Source of the DNA: Thomasclavelia saccharogumia DSM 17460
GTDB taxonomy: Bacteria; Bacillota_I; Bacilli_A; Erysipelotrichales; Coprobacillaceae
Reading direction: 5' to 3'
Assembly: GCF_000686665.1 (NCBI RefSeq)
Contig: NZ_JMLH01000021.1
Span: forward strand, 1-38,465
DNA: 38,465 nucleotides
Shown: positions 7,272 through 16,058 of the stretch, piece after piece
Layout: the number at the start of each line of letters is the position of its first letter
Numbering within the stretch: the stretch's first letter is position 1
Made by a program: the position numbers and the translations under genes
The notes under the pieces: generated by a model
The model's input: the letters and a program-made list of their open reading frames with translations, nothing else
Database searches by the model: none
Told to the model about the DNA's origin: nothing

Positions 7272-8420
7272 TTAATTCAAAAGTAAATCTACAATTGATT
7301 GACAACTTTTCCCATTTTCAAATGAATTAATTTTTGAAAGAAATTTATTTAAATTATTTATATATTCTGTTTCATTATAATCTTCTATCTCATCAAATAA
7401 TTGTTTTTGATTTTCAGCAATAAGAAATGGGAGTTCACTAATTCTGAAATAAAGTGAACGATTATTTGATAAATAATTTTTTAAATCATTGACATACAAT
7501 GCACATTTTTTATGTAAATACATTGCATCAAACATACAAGAAGAATAATCTGTAATAAGAAAATCTGAAATAATTAGTAATTCTTGTATATCATCAAAAT
7601 ATGATGCATTTATACAGCAATTAGGTAAATCAATGTTTTTACTGATATTAATTAAGTTCGGATGTAATCTATATAATACTTTCCATTTTCCTCCAAATTT
7701 TTTAGATAAATTATTACATAACAATTCATAATTTAAATCATATGCACTTAAATCATTATTTTTTCTAAAAGTAGGTGCATAAAGTAAATAATTGTATTTA
7801 GAATCCAAATTATTCTTATTTAACAATTTTGATCTATTTAATTCTGTATTATTTTTTAATAAATAATCTATTCTTGGAGTTCCCACCTCTAAGATTTTAC
7901 CATCATACCAAAATGAATTTTTAAAAGTGTTACTACTTAAGCCACACCCAGAGATAATATAATCTATCTTCTTTGAATCCTGTTTTGCATTCTCGACATA
8001 ATGATAATCCAATTGATCTGCTACATCACCTTCAATTTTTTTTAATCTAATTGAACTGTGCCATGTTTGTATATATATTTGACATTTTCTCTTTTCAAAT
8101 CTAAAATGCTTAGGAATTCTTGTATTTGAAATAATATAATGAGAAGTTAAAATTTCATAAAGATATTTAATCGAAAAATAATTTACTTTACGACACCCTT
8201 TAGGTAATTCATGTTTGATATTAATATTTTTATCAAATACCCATACTATATCAAATTTATCTTTATAATTCTCTGCTATAAATTCACACAAGTATTTAGG
8301 ATTACAAGTATATGCGTTACCTAAATTGCTTATGAAAAATATTTTATTTTTTTTAATTGGCAAATGTTTAAAAAGAAAAATGTATATATTTATTCTTATT
8401 TTTTTAATAAATTCAATCAT
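7272..8420 (-). CDS. CDP-glycerol glycerophosphotransferase family protein (PF04464-like)
   Basis: This 382-residue protein shows the conserved blocks of TagB/TagF-type transferases: IYIQTWHSSIRLKKIEGD near residue 115, LLYAPTFRKN near 212, VLYRLHPN near 248 and FLITDYSSCMFDAMYLHKK near 287. These enzymes move glycerol phosphate from CDP-glycerol to a polymer at the inner face of the membrane. With a single catalytic domain and TagD in the same operon, the likely role is to add one or more glycerol phosphate groups to the locus B repeat unit rather than to build wall teichoic acid; no tagA-like or tagO-like teichoic genes are present. AAGGAGG stands six bases before the ATG, a strong site. 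It lies 19 bases from the DUF1919 gene. Confidence 0.9.
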   Translation of the reverse strand: MIEFIKKIRINIYIFLFKHLPIKKNKIFFISNLGNAYTCNPKYLCEFIAENYKDKFDIVWVFDKNINIKHELPKGCRKVNYFSIKYLYEILTSHYIISNTRIPKHFRFEKRKCQIYIQTWHSSIRLKKIEGDVADQLDYHYVENAKQDSKKIDYIISGCGLSSNTFKNSFWYDGKILEVGTPRIDYLLKNNTELNRSKLLNKNNLDSKYNYLLYAPTFRKNNDLSAYDLNYELLCNNLSKKFGGKWKVLYRLHPNLINISKNIDLPNCCINASYFDDIQELLIISDFLITDYSSCMFDAMYLHKKCALYVNDLKNYLSNNRSLYFRISELPFLIAENQKQLFDEIEDYNETEYINNLNKFLSKINSFENGKSCQSIVDLLLN

Positions 8421-8439
8421 TCTAAGCCTCCTTAATTAA

Positions 8440-9057
8440 CTATATATTATTCAAATAATCCAAATCATCAAAATATTTTTGTAGCAATTCAGTTTCGTCA
8501 CCTTCCAACATTTTAAGTTCAGGCACCCAAATAGAACCATTAATCTTATCATGTGAAAAACAAATCAAACATTTATTCTCTATATCCATAAATTCTTCCA
8601 TATCTTGTTTCGTAAATCCTTCTCTTTGTGGAACTTTAAATATAAGACTATCGTAATTTATTCTTTTACATCTTCTATACCATTTTTCTTTTGCCTCTTT
8701 TTTAGTTTTATAATGCATAAAATAAATTTCAATATCATCTAATCTTGCTATTGGATATTCTCTATCTCCTTTTATTAAATCATAATTTTTAGATTCAGAA
8801 AAACTGATAAACTTTAAATCTTGATTAACATAATATTTTAATTTTTTTAAAAACTTTATATAATCATTACCAATAAAAAAAAGACCTATAGTTGGTGTCT
8901 TATATTGTAATCCATATTTTTGATATATAAACCCTGCCCAACAATTATTTGAAATGATAGTAAAATCTTTATTCCTTAATTTTTTTCTTCGTAATGAACA
9001 TCTAATATAATTTTGAACTTTCTTAAATCCATTATTTATTTTCGTTATAATATACAT
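8440..9057 (-). CDS. DUF1919-type exopolysaccharide biosynthesis protein
   Basis: A 205-residue soluble protein with the features of DUF1919 (PF08942): FTIISNNCWAGFIYQKYGL near residue 32, TPTIGLFFIGNDYIKFLKKL near 54, YPIARLDDIEIYFMHYKT near 101, and EAKEKWYRRCKRINYDSL near 121, followed by a FSHD-like segment. The family is found almost only in capsule and exopolysaccharide loci, usually beside glycosyltransferases, but I know of no settled activity. The W-x-R-R-x-x-R-I-N-x-D pattern and its fixed position suggest an enzyme acting on the repeat unit. It is placed between GT2 genes and the glycerophosphotransferase, so a decoration role is possible but unproven. The basic N-terminus (FKKVQNYIRCSLRRKKLR) could bind membrane surfaces. 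Confidence 0.75.
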   Translation of the reverse strand: MYIITKINNGFKKVQNYIRCSLRRKKLRNKDFTIISNNCWAGFIYQKYGLQYKTPTIGLFFIGNDYIKFLKKLKYYVNQDLKFISFSESKNYDLIKGDREYPIARLDDIEIYFMHYKTKKEAKEKWYRRCKRINYDSLIFKVPQREGFTKQDMEEFMDIENKCLICFSHDKINGSIWVPELKMLEGDETELLQKYFDDLDYLNNI

Positions 9058-9063
9058 TTTACT

Positions 9064-10050
9064 CTATATTTCCTTTTTATTTTCTTTAAATTTTCTAATA
9101 TAATAATATAATGTAATTAAATTAATATTTATTCTACATAAGAGTTCAATAATTTTATACTTTCCACTTACCTCAATATTATTTGTTTTTAATAATTGTT
9201 TTAACCTTTTTTTTAATATTTTACATTCTTTATTGTAACCATCTTTACGTGCATTACAGTACATATTTAATATTGTCATATAATATCTTGCAAATTCCTT
9301 ATTTAAAAGATGTTCAGAATTTATCTTTTTCAAATATTCTATTCTATATTCTATAGAAATAAATACATCCATTTTTTTAGGCATAAAACTTGAATTGATA
9401 ATACTACCCTGGCGCATAACATAATAGTATAAAATCTTATCCAAATATATACAGGAATTAATTTTTGATAAAATATCAGTAATCATATACTCATCTTCAT
9501 GCAATATTCCATTTTTAAATCTTAAGTTATTAAATAATTCCTTTTTGTATAATTTTGTACATGCAGAAGCTGCTCCTCCACCTATCTCATAAAGATTTTC
9601 AAAAAACTCTATCCGGCTATAACTTATTTTATACTGATTAGAACTATTATCTATTTTTACCTGTTCCTTTTCTTGAACTTCCTTATAATTAAATTGAATT
9701 AAATCTGGATTAATTTTAGAATCTTCCCAAATATTAATTAATGTATCTACTGTATTAAAATCTATATAATCATCACCATCAACAAAAAGTATAAACTTCC
9801 CTTTAGCAATATCTAACCCAGCATTCCGAGCAGAAGATAATCCTCCGTTTTTTTTATGAATAACAATAACTCTATTATCTATATCTGCAATTAAATCACA
9901 TTTATTTGCGCTTCCATCAGTTGATCCATCATCTATTAAAATAATTTCAATATTCTTATATGTTTGATGTAACAAACTTTCTATGCATAAATCCATATAA
10001 TCATTTACGTTATATATTGGTACAATAATACTTACTAAATTATTCATCAT
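9064..10050 (-). CDS. GT2 glycosyltransferase, locus B
   Basis: A 328-residue GT-A glycosyltransferase with IVPIYNVNDYMDLCIESLL at the N-terminus, LIDDGSTDGS for the nucleotide, and FVDGDDYID as the metal-binding DxD. The 200-residue catalytic domain is followed by a tail with HEDEYMITDIL, which provides the family catalytic-base region. AGGAG lies ten bases before the first of two adjacent ATG codons, supporting the start at 10050. It transfers a single sugar from a nucleotide donor to the growing lipid-linked repeat unit in the cytoplasm; donor and linkage cannot be read from sequence. It ends 7 bases before the DUF1919 start. Confidence 0.9.
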   Translation of the reverse strand: MMNNLVSIIVPIYNVNDYMDLCIESLLHQTYKNIEIILIDDGSTDGSANKCDLIADIDNRVIVIHKKNGGLSSARNAGLDIAKGKFILFVDGDDYIDFNTVDTLINIWEDSKINPDLIQFNYKEVQEKEQVKIDNSSNQYKISYSRIEFFENLYEIGGGAASACTKLYKKELFNNLRFKNGILHEDEYMITDILSKINSCIYLDKILYYYVMRQGSIINSSFMPKKMDVFISIEYRIEYLKKINSEHLLNKEFARYYMTILNMYCNARKDGYNKECKILKKRLKQLLKTNNIEVSGKYKIIELLCRININLITLYYYIRKFKENKKEI

Positions 10051-10075
10051 TTATAGTGTTCTCCTAAATTCAATG

Positions 10076-11083
10076 TTAGTTACCTCCTATAATATTATGA
10101 AAAAACAATTTTAATCTTGTTATATTGGAAATCATTTTTAAACTACTAGCATAACTATAAGCTACTTTTTTTTCATCTTGACTAATTTTAGAGTTACTAA
10201 TACAACGAATAAAAGCTGATTCAATAACATTTCTTAATTGAACATCGTCAAAAAAGCAATATTTTTTATTCTTCTCTATTATTTTTTTCAATATATTAAT
10301 AAACACCTTAATCTTTTCAATATCAAATTGATTAAATTCATTCAAACAATAGAACATAAAAATTTCTTTTTCATTATATTCAAGATTCAATTTTATAAGT
10401 TGCATACGTTCATCCAATAAATTGAAAAGTCGCTTTCTTGTTTCATTATTAATATTTTGAGTAATTTGTTGAGGATGAATTCTATAATAATGTAAGCACT
10501 CAGATAATGATGTTATTTCACCTACCATTGCTATTTTGCACCACATTGCAAAATCTTCCATACCAAAATATTGATTTTCATAGTAAATATTATTTTTATC
10601 TAAAATCTCTTTTCTTATCATTACAGTTGGATGAGCTACACAAGGAGAAAATAATAATTCCGCTTTTGATTTTCTATAATCAGATGTAAAGATCCTTTTA
10701 TCCTCTTGAACATTTTCACCAAAAAGAATTAAGCTAGTTCCTAAAACAGAAATATGTTGATTACTTTCCATGTATTGTAACTGTTTTTCAAATCTTGTTG
10801 GTAATGATATATCATCAGCGTCCATTCTTGCTACATATTGCCCTTTAGCCTGTTTTAAACCATTATTTAGACTAGCAACTATACCTGAATTTTCTTTATT
10901 TTTTAAATATATAATCCTAGGGTCATCATAACTTAAAATTATATCTTCTGTTCTATCAATAGATCCATCATTTATAATAATAAATTCAAAATCTTTATAA
11001 GTTTGATTTAAAATACTTTCTATAGCTTCACCAATATATTTTTCAGCATTATATGCTGGCATTAAAACACTAATTTTTTTCAA
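10076..11083 (-). CDS. GT2 glycosyltransferase, TTG start, locus B
   Basis: The start is TTG at 11081-11083, directly preceded at seven bases by GAGGAGG; no ATG is available at the expected N-terminus MKKISVLMPAYNAEKYI. The 335-residue protein has IINDGSIDRTE and RMDADDISLPTRFEKQL, the latter being a distinct GT2 subgroup signature (DxD followed by I-S-x-P-x-R-x-x-x-Q). The same subgroup mark is present in the GT2 at 14951-15751. GMEDFAMWCKIA gives the catalytic-base region. It is followed by a 149-base gap to the next upstream gene (11084-11232), which has no terminator that I can see. Substrate unknown. Confidence 0.9.
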   Translation of the reverse strand: MKKISVLMPAYNAEKYIGEAIESILNQTYKDFEFIIINDGSIDRTEDIILSYDDPRIIYLKNKENSGIVASLNNGLKQAKGQYVARMDADDISLPTRFEKQLQYMESNQHISVLGTSLILFGENVQEDKRIFTSDYRKSKAELLFSPCVAHPTVMIRKEILDKNNIYYENQYFGMEDFAMWCKIAMVGEITSLSECLHYYRIHPQQITQNINNETRKRLFNLLDERMQLIKLNLEYNEKEIFMFYCLNEFNQFDIEKIKVFINILKKIIEKNKKYCFFDDVQLRNVIESAFIRCISNSKISQDEKKVAYSYASSLKMISNITRLKLFFHNIIGGN

Positions 11084-11232
11084 TAATAACCCTCCTCATA
11101 TTAAATACTTCTATTTAAAACTTTAAAAATAAATTCATTCTCCTAAAAATACTAAAAAACAAAATCATTAGTTTTTAAAATTTAAAATACATACCATCCA
11201 CAATAAATAATAGTAAATAACATTATTAAATT

Positions 11233-12234
11233 TTACCTCCCATGTCTTTTATTTAAAACAATCGCTAATGCACATAGTAGTAATATTTTTTTTCTAATAA
11301 TTAATTTTGCCTTTAAATCATTTAAATTCAATTTAGCTATTTCATTTCGTAAAATATGATTATCACAAATTTTTTTGATAGATTGATATCTTTCAATATA
11401 GTTTAACTGAGAATCTTTATAAAATTCATTATTGATAGCAGTGTAACATAAACCAACAGTCTGCAACTCATATCCATTAATAATATTTTCATCATTATTC
11501 CAGCATACCTGAATTGCCTCCATAATTTTTCTTCTTGCATCCATTACGATATTAATCATATTGCTATAATATTTATTTACTGCACTACCCATTCGAATAT
11601 ATCTATTATAATAAACTGTTTTATCATAAAATATTTTCTTACTATATCCAATTGCATATAAGTTAAAAATACGATCTTCAGAGAATTTCAAATCAATAGG
11701 AAAATAAATATCATTTTCTTGCAACAGTTCTCGTTTATATAGACCTCTCCAAACCGATCCAGCCATTTGTATTAATAGTGATGAATCAATCTTATCTTTT
11801 GTTATTAATCTACTCTTTTCTAATAGAGTAAAACTATCTATTTCACTTTGCTTATCATCATAAACTGTTACAGCATCACAGAAAACAATATCAACATCAT
11901 AATCTTTAATATACTTATACATATTCTGATACATATTTGATTCTATCCAATCATCACTATCAATAAAACCTATATACTTGCCTTTTGATTTTTTTATACC
12001 TATATTTCTTGCAATGCTAACATCCTCATTTCTTTTATGGATAACGCTGATTCTATCATCCTTTTTAGCATACTCATCACATATATCTCTTGATTCATCT
12101 GTTGATCCATCATCTATTAAAACTATTTCAATATCTCGTAATGTTTGATTTAAAAGAGAATTAATACATTTCTTTAAATATATACCAGTATTGTATACAG
12201 GAACAATAATACTAATTTTATAATCTATTTCCAT
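11233..12234 (-). CDS. GT2 glycosyltransferase, locus B
   Basis: A 333-residue GT2 enzyme: IIVPVYNTGIYLKKCINSLL at the start, LIDDGSTDESRDICDEYAKK, then FIDSDDWIESNMYQNM as DxD region, and FSEDRIFNLYAIGYSKK as the acceptor/base segment. This set resembles the EpsJ/CpsJ subgroup that adds hexoses to exopolysaccharide units. Its start overlaps the end of the polymerase gene by 17 bases, with AAAGGAG inside that gene, so translation is probably coupled. Linkage and donor cannot be assigned. Confidence 0.9.
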   Translation of the reverse strand: MEIDYKISIIVPVYNTGIYLKKCINSLLNQTLRDIEIVLIDDGSTDESRDICDEYAKKDDRISVIHKRNEDVSIARNIGIKKSKGKYIGFIDSDDWIESNMYQNMYKYIKDYDVDIVFCDAVTVYDDKQSEIDSFTLLEKSRLITKDKIDSSLLIQMAGSVWRGLYKRELLQENDIYFPIDLKFSEDRIFNLYAIGYSKKIFYDKTVYYNRYIRMGSAVNKYYSNMINIVMDARRKIMEAIQVCWNNDENIINGYELQTVGLCYTAINNEFYKDSQLNYIERYQSIKKICDNHILRNEIAKLNLNDLKAKLIIRKKILLLCALAIVLNKRHGR

Positions 12235-13336
12235 GATTATTTTTCTCCTTTAAATATCTAACTCGACCTAGCATTATTCCTAATGCTACATACGGAATCA
12301 AATTTGGCTGAGTAGCTATCAAACCGAGTTCTACAGATTGTTGTAAATATATAAATAAAAATGCTGTTAAAGCAGCACATACATAACTATCATTAAAATA
12401 ATATTTAGCTCTATCAATAATATTTTTGAATAAAGCAATCCAAGCAGTATACCCTATTACTCCATAAGCTGTTAAACATGTTATTGCTGAATTATGCCAG
12501 CCATTCCCGATTTTTTTAGTACCAAATAACAAATGTTGTTTCAATTGATCAACTCCACTTTGCCATAAAGCTTCTCTCCCATTAAAAATAGGTTTCTTAA
12601 ATTGTTCAATGCTCCATGAATTTAATCTTTCATAATATCCTGTATTTGAAACTATTAAAACAATAATAACTATTAATAGTGGCATAAACAATATATATAT
12701 ATATTTTCCAGCTTCATAAAAATTTTGAGGTCTTATTAAATTAAAAATAAATAATATAGAAAGACCCACAAATAAAGTACTTGACCTTGAATTAGTAATA
12801 TTCAACAAATATAAATATAAAATTACTACTACCAATGTAAATATTCGACGATATTTCTTTTTATCATCCATAAAACCGATATAAAAAATTGCATAGCTAA
12901 AAAAACCTATCATTGCAATTGTATTTTCATTCCAACCCGATAATATAGAAGTATAATTATAAATATACAAAAAGAAAACTCCCAATATACCATAAAACAA
13001 TGCAATCAATTTAATATTTCTATGTTTTAAAGGAACTAATGAAAATAAATAACATACTAAAAATGCTAATAAATATCCAATGCCATCAGTATTTTTTGAT
13101 AATAAAGGAATAATGATAAAAGATAAAAATAAAATAATCAATAAATATAAATAGTTTTTCCTTATATTCAATTTACTACTCTTCCTTATGATTATTAAAA
13201 TAATAGGTACCAAAATAATGAATAATAGTATATGAAATTTATTAGTAATATTTATTGAATTACCTAATCCAGACCCTTGAACCAATGAAACAATCCATAA
13301 CAAAATAGAAAAAATTATTATAAATATACCATTCAT
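12218..13336 (-). CDS. O-antigen ligase/Wzy-type polysaccharide polymerase, locus B
   Basis: A 372-residue membrane protein with about 10 helices, including IFIIIFSILLWIVSLV at the start. The periplasmic-type loop carries GREALWQSGVDQL near residue 252 and GNGWHNSAITCLTAYG near 277, with GWNENTIAM and NSRSSTLFVG earlier; these match the Wzy_C/O-antigen-ligase family. It should polymerise the locus B repeat units on the outer face of the membrane. It belongs to a different family from the polymerase of locus A (EpsG-type, 30939-32042), which supports two distinct polymers. The start ATG overlaps the upstream gene stop in ATGA, with GAAAGGA upstream. Confidence 0.88.
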   Translation of the reverse strand: MNGIFIIIFSILLWIVSLVQGSGLGNSINITNKFHILLFIILVPIILIIIRKSSKLNIRKNYLYLLIILFLSFIIIPLLSKNTDGIGYLLAFLVCYLFSLVPLKHRNIKLIALFYGILGVFFLYIYNYTSILSGWNENTIAMIGFFSYAIFYIGFMDDKKKYRRIFTLVVVILYLYLLNITNSRSSTLFVGLSILFIFNLIRPQNFYEAGKYIYILFMPLLIVIIVLIVSNTGYYERLNSWSIEQFKKPIFNGREALWQSGVDQLKQHLLFGTKKIGNGWHNSAITCLTAYGVIGYTAWIALFKNIIDRAKYYFNDSYVCAALTAFLFIYLQQSVELGLIATQPNLIPYVALGIMLGRVRYLKEKNNHGNRL

Positions 13337-14217
13337 TTAATTTTCCTTTCATAATAATACTTTAGTACAAATCCCAATGGTCTAGTCAATATTATCAACC
13401 ATTTCCATGGTCCGTTATATTCAAATTTATTTGTTTTAGCAATTAAAGAAAAAGTATTATATCGAACTACATAATTTAATCTTTCATTATAACTTCTAGC
13501 CATATTAATTCTTTGTGAATAATATATTTTATAGCCAATAGGATTTTTTAACATAATTTTATAAATATTTTGGGACAATCCATCATTTTGATATTCACAT
13601 ATATTTAGTATTTGATTCAACAAAAGCAATTGGTATTGACTAGAAATTTTATCATAAATAACATTTTCAGTAATAAACTTTTCTCCGGTATCAGGAAATA
13701 AATTATCCTTCAATACTTCTGTAAGGTAAATCAATGCAAACTCACCCGTACATTTTAATTCATTTGTTAACATATAAGTATCTATATATTTAATATTTAA
13801 TGGCAATTTAGAACTTAATTCTTTACCATTTAAATCTATTTTCTTTCCAAGAATACCACAAATTTTACGATTTTCTTTTGCAAACTCCCACGACATTAAA
13901 ATACTATTTATTGCGTTTTCATATAACATATCATCTGAATCTACACAAAAGAATAATTCTCCATAAGCATTTAAAACACCATTATTAAAAGCTTTCCATT
14001 TACCAGAGTTATGCTGATAAATATATCGAATAGGAAATTTTGAGCTTTTTTGAAAATTTTCTACTATTTTTTTTGTGTTATCTACTGATCCATCATCAAC
14101 TATAAGCCATTCAATATCTTTTGAATTCTGCTTCATAATAGAATCAAACAATCTATATAAGAATTTTCCTCGATTATATGTTGGAGTAAAAATTGTTAAT
14201 TTCAATCTATTTTCCAT
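13333..14217 (-). CDS. GT2 glycosyltransferase, locus B, next to polymerase
   Basis: A 294-residue GT2 enzyme with FTPTYNRGKFLYRLFDSIM, WLIVDDGSVDNTKK, YIYQHNSGKWKAFNNGV and FFCVDSDDML. The T-P-T-Y-N-R start plus H/E-N-S/G-G-K sequence is the same subgroup as the GT2 at 32052-32948, and each of these two genes stands directly before the polymerase of its locus. That parallel placement suggests that this subgroup adds an equivalent residue in both polymers, which is an inference. The start overlaps the GT32 gene by 11 bases, and GAGGTG precedes the ATG. Confidence 0.9.
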   Translation of the reverse strand: MENRLKLTIFTPTYNRGKFLYRLFDSIMKQNSKDIEWLIVDDGSVDNTKKIVENFQKSSKFPIRYIYQHNSGKWKAFNNGVLNAYGELFFCVDSDDMLYENAINSILMSWEFAKENRKICGILGKKIDLNGKELSSKLPLNIKYIDTYMLTNELKCTGEFALIYLTEVLKDNLFPDTGEKFITENVIYDKISSQYQLLLLNQILNICEYQNDGLSQNIYKIMLKNPIGYKIYYSQRINMARSYNERLNYVVRYNTFSLIAKTNKFEYNGPWKWLIILTRPLGFVLKYYYERKIK

Positions 14218-14932
14218 TTTTACACCTCATTATTTTCAAATATTTTTTTTCACCAATTATTTTAATGACACTTTTTTTTATTAAAATTTTTATTTTATTT
14301 CTTTTAGATATCCAGCTTACAAAAAAGTGATGCACACAATAACTATTTTCAGTAATAAAATATTTATAAATTCTATAATCATATGGTGAAAAAAATTCAT
14401 TGGGATAAATTATAATATCATTTGATAATATTTGATACTCATTATTAAGCTTCAAACCTTGACATTGCAATAGATCAGTTAAAATCTTAACATTAGTTAT
14501 AGTATTTAAACTTCCATCCTTATTTATAAAAAAAACATCTTCATATTTTTTTAAAAAATTCTTAAAAACAAGATGATGTGGTTCAGCAGCCATAAAACTA
14601 GTAGCAATATAATTTCCACTTTCAAAACCAAAAATACATTTTTTTTCTAATAACTCATCAAAAGATTTAAAGACTTCGACATCTGTATCCAAATAAAAAC
14701 CTCCATATTTCTCTAAAACATAGGCTCTTACATAATCACTTACAAAAGCATATTTTTTTGCTTCATATGCTTCTTTAGCATAGTTATTATTAAAAATATC
14801 AAAATTATCTTCATTCCATTCAACTATTTCATAATCTTTCAAGTACTCTTCCCAACTTTTCAGACATTTTTTTACTTCTTTTGGTTTATCATTTTTTCCA
14901 AACCAACAATAATGTATAATTTTGGGTATCAA
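14207..14932 (-). CDS. GT32-type glycosyltransferase with DxD motif, TTG start
   Basis: A 241-residue protein starting IPKIIHYCWFGKNDKP, followed by SWEEYLKDYEIVEWNEDNFD, AFVSDYVRAYVLEKYGG and FYLDTDVEVFKS. The W-F-G, S-D-x-x-R and L-D-T-D blocks are the hallmarks of the Gly_transf_sug (PF04488/GT32) enzymes found in capsule loci. Start codon is TTG at 14930-14932, with GGGAGGAG five bases before it; there is no in-frame ATG at this position. It adds a sugar, often galactose or an N-acetylhexosamine in relatives, but the donor here is not known. It lies 18 bases after the GT2 gene start region at 14951. Confidence 0.88.
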   Translation of the reverse strand: MIPKIIHYCWFGKNDKPKEVKKCLKSWEEYLKDYEIVEWNEDNFDIFNNNYAKEAYEAKKYAFVSDYVRAYVLEKYGGFYLDTDVEVFKSFDELLEKKCIFGFESGNYIATSFMAAEPHHLVFKNFLKKYEDVFFINKDGSLNTITNVKILTDLLQCQGLKLNNEYQILSNDIIIYPNEFFSPYDYRIYKYFITENSYCVHHFFVSWISKRNKIKILIKKSVIKIIGEKKYLKIMRCKNGK

Positions 14933-14950
14933 AATTACTCCTCCCTTTTA

Positions 14951-15751
14951 TTAAGATTTCATTCTTTTTTTATGCAAAAATTCATATACAGAATTAGGTA
15001 ATAATCCAACCGCTAGCGGTCTCAATATAAATAAATAATTAATTTTAGATAGTTTAAAATTTTTAACTATTAAATATCTAACATATGTCTCGTTTATTCT
15101 ATATCTATACTTTCTTCTATTAATCGCATTTCTATCATCTCTCATTTTATACAATGATTCTTCTATGTTGTATCCCTTAAAACCATTTAAATACATTTTA
15201 TACCATAAATGATAATCTTCTACTCTTAATAAATTTTTTCCTTCTGAATACCCTTTAACTGCTTTATATGCTTCATTTCTCACCAAACACGATGCATGAC
15301 AAAAAGGTGTACCTTTAATAAAATCAGCTTTATGTGGTTTTTTTAAAGAATTACTTTTACCCCAATCCCCAGTTTCGTCAAAATAAATCATATTACTGCC
15401 CACAATTGCATATTCTGGATTATTCTCTAAAAAATCAACTTCTTTTTCTAATCTTGTAGGTAATGAAATATCATCTCCATCCATTCTGGCAATGTATTTT
15501 GTATCTGCAAATTTTAAACAATGATTTAGTGTATAATTTAATCCTTTATTTTCATTATTACTTATAAGAATAATATTTTCATACTTATCTGCATACTTTT
15601 TTGCAACTAGATATGTATCGTCACTCGAAGCATCATCACACATAATAAGTTTCCAATCTTTATAAGTTTGATTCAATAAAGACTGTATTGCTTCATCTAG
15701 AGTAGAAGCACAATTATAAATACCCATAATAATCGAAATCTTATACTTCAT
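14951..15751 (-). CDS. GT2 glycosyltransferase, short form, locus B
   Basis: A 266-residue GT2 enzyme: ISIIMGIYNCASTLDEAIQS, IMCDDASSDDTY, NKGLNYTLNHCLK, then RMDGDDISLPTRLEKEVDFL. It shares the DxD-I-S-x-P-T-R signature with the GT2 at 10076-11083. VEDYHLWYKMYLNG is the base region. The length is near the minimum for the fold, with a short basic tail (EFLHKKRMKS). AAAGAG precedes the ATG. Upstream is a 307-base gap, so this gene may also be read from its own weak promoter, but I cannot point to one. Confidence 0.9.
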   Translation of the reverse strand: MKYKISIIMGIYNCASTLDEAIQSLLNQTYKDWKLIMCDDASSDDTYLVAKKYADKYENIILISNNENKGLNYTLNHCLKFADTKYIARMDGDDISLPTRLEKEVDFLENNPEYAIVGSNMIYFDETGDWGKSNSLKKPHKADFIKGTPFCHASCLVRNEAYKAVKGYSEGKNLLRVEDYHLWYKMYLNGFKGYNIEESLYKMRDDRNAINRRKYRYRINETYVRYLIVKNFKLSKINYLFILRPLAVGLLPNSVYEFLHKKRMKS

Positions 15752-16058
15752 AATTATTTTCTCTTTCTACTTTCATTTAAAAATTTATTAAATAACTTTT
15801 CTCAATCAGATTTAAAACAATTAAAAAAAGTTTGCTGATTAAAATTTTTTCTTACAAATTTCACACTATTTTCCCCAAAATAATACATAAATCTTTATTT
15901 ATTGGATGATAAAATATCTTTTTCTTAACAATAAAAATTTCCTAATATGTTATATAAAATATAAATTGGTTTAATGTATTTTACTAACACATTTAACTGA
16001 CCTTTCGTTATTAAATTTACATAATTTCTTTATTTTTATGATTTTTTAAACTGTTTTA
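15752..16058 (-). other. Gap between GT4 and GT2 genes with decayed coding traces
   Basis: No intact gene. On the minus strand two short overlapping frames suggest decay: one reads HPINKDLCIILGKIV then stop, and a shifted one reads MYYFGENSVKFVRKN then FNQQTFFNCFKSD then stop (28 residues from a possible ATG). I do not recognise a family. A partly paired AATCAG/CTGATT region near 15805-15850 is too bulged to call a terminator. Confidence 0.4.

Noticed and set aside
5259..8420. Wall teichoic acid locus
   Set aside because: TagD and one CDP-glycerol transferase are present, but no TagA- or TagO-like enzyme or TagGH exporter. The flippase and polymerase show a Wzy-type polymer with glycerol phosphate.
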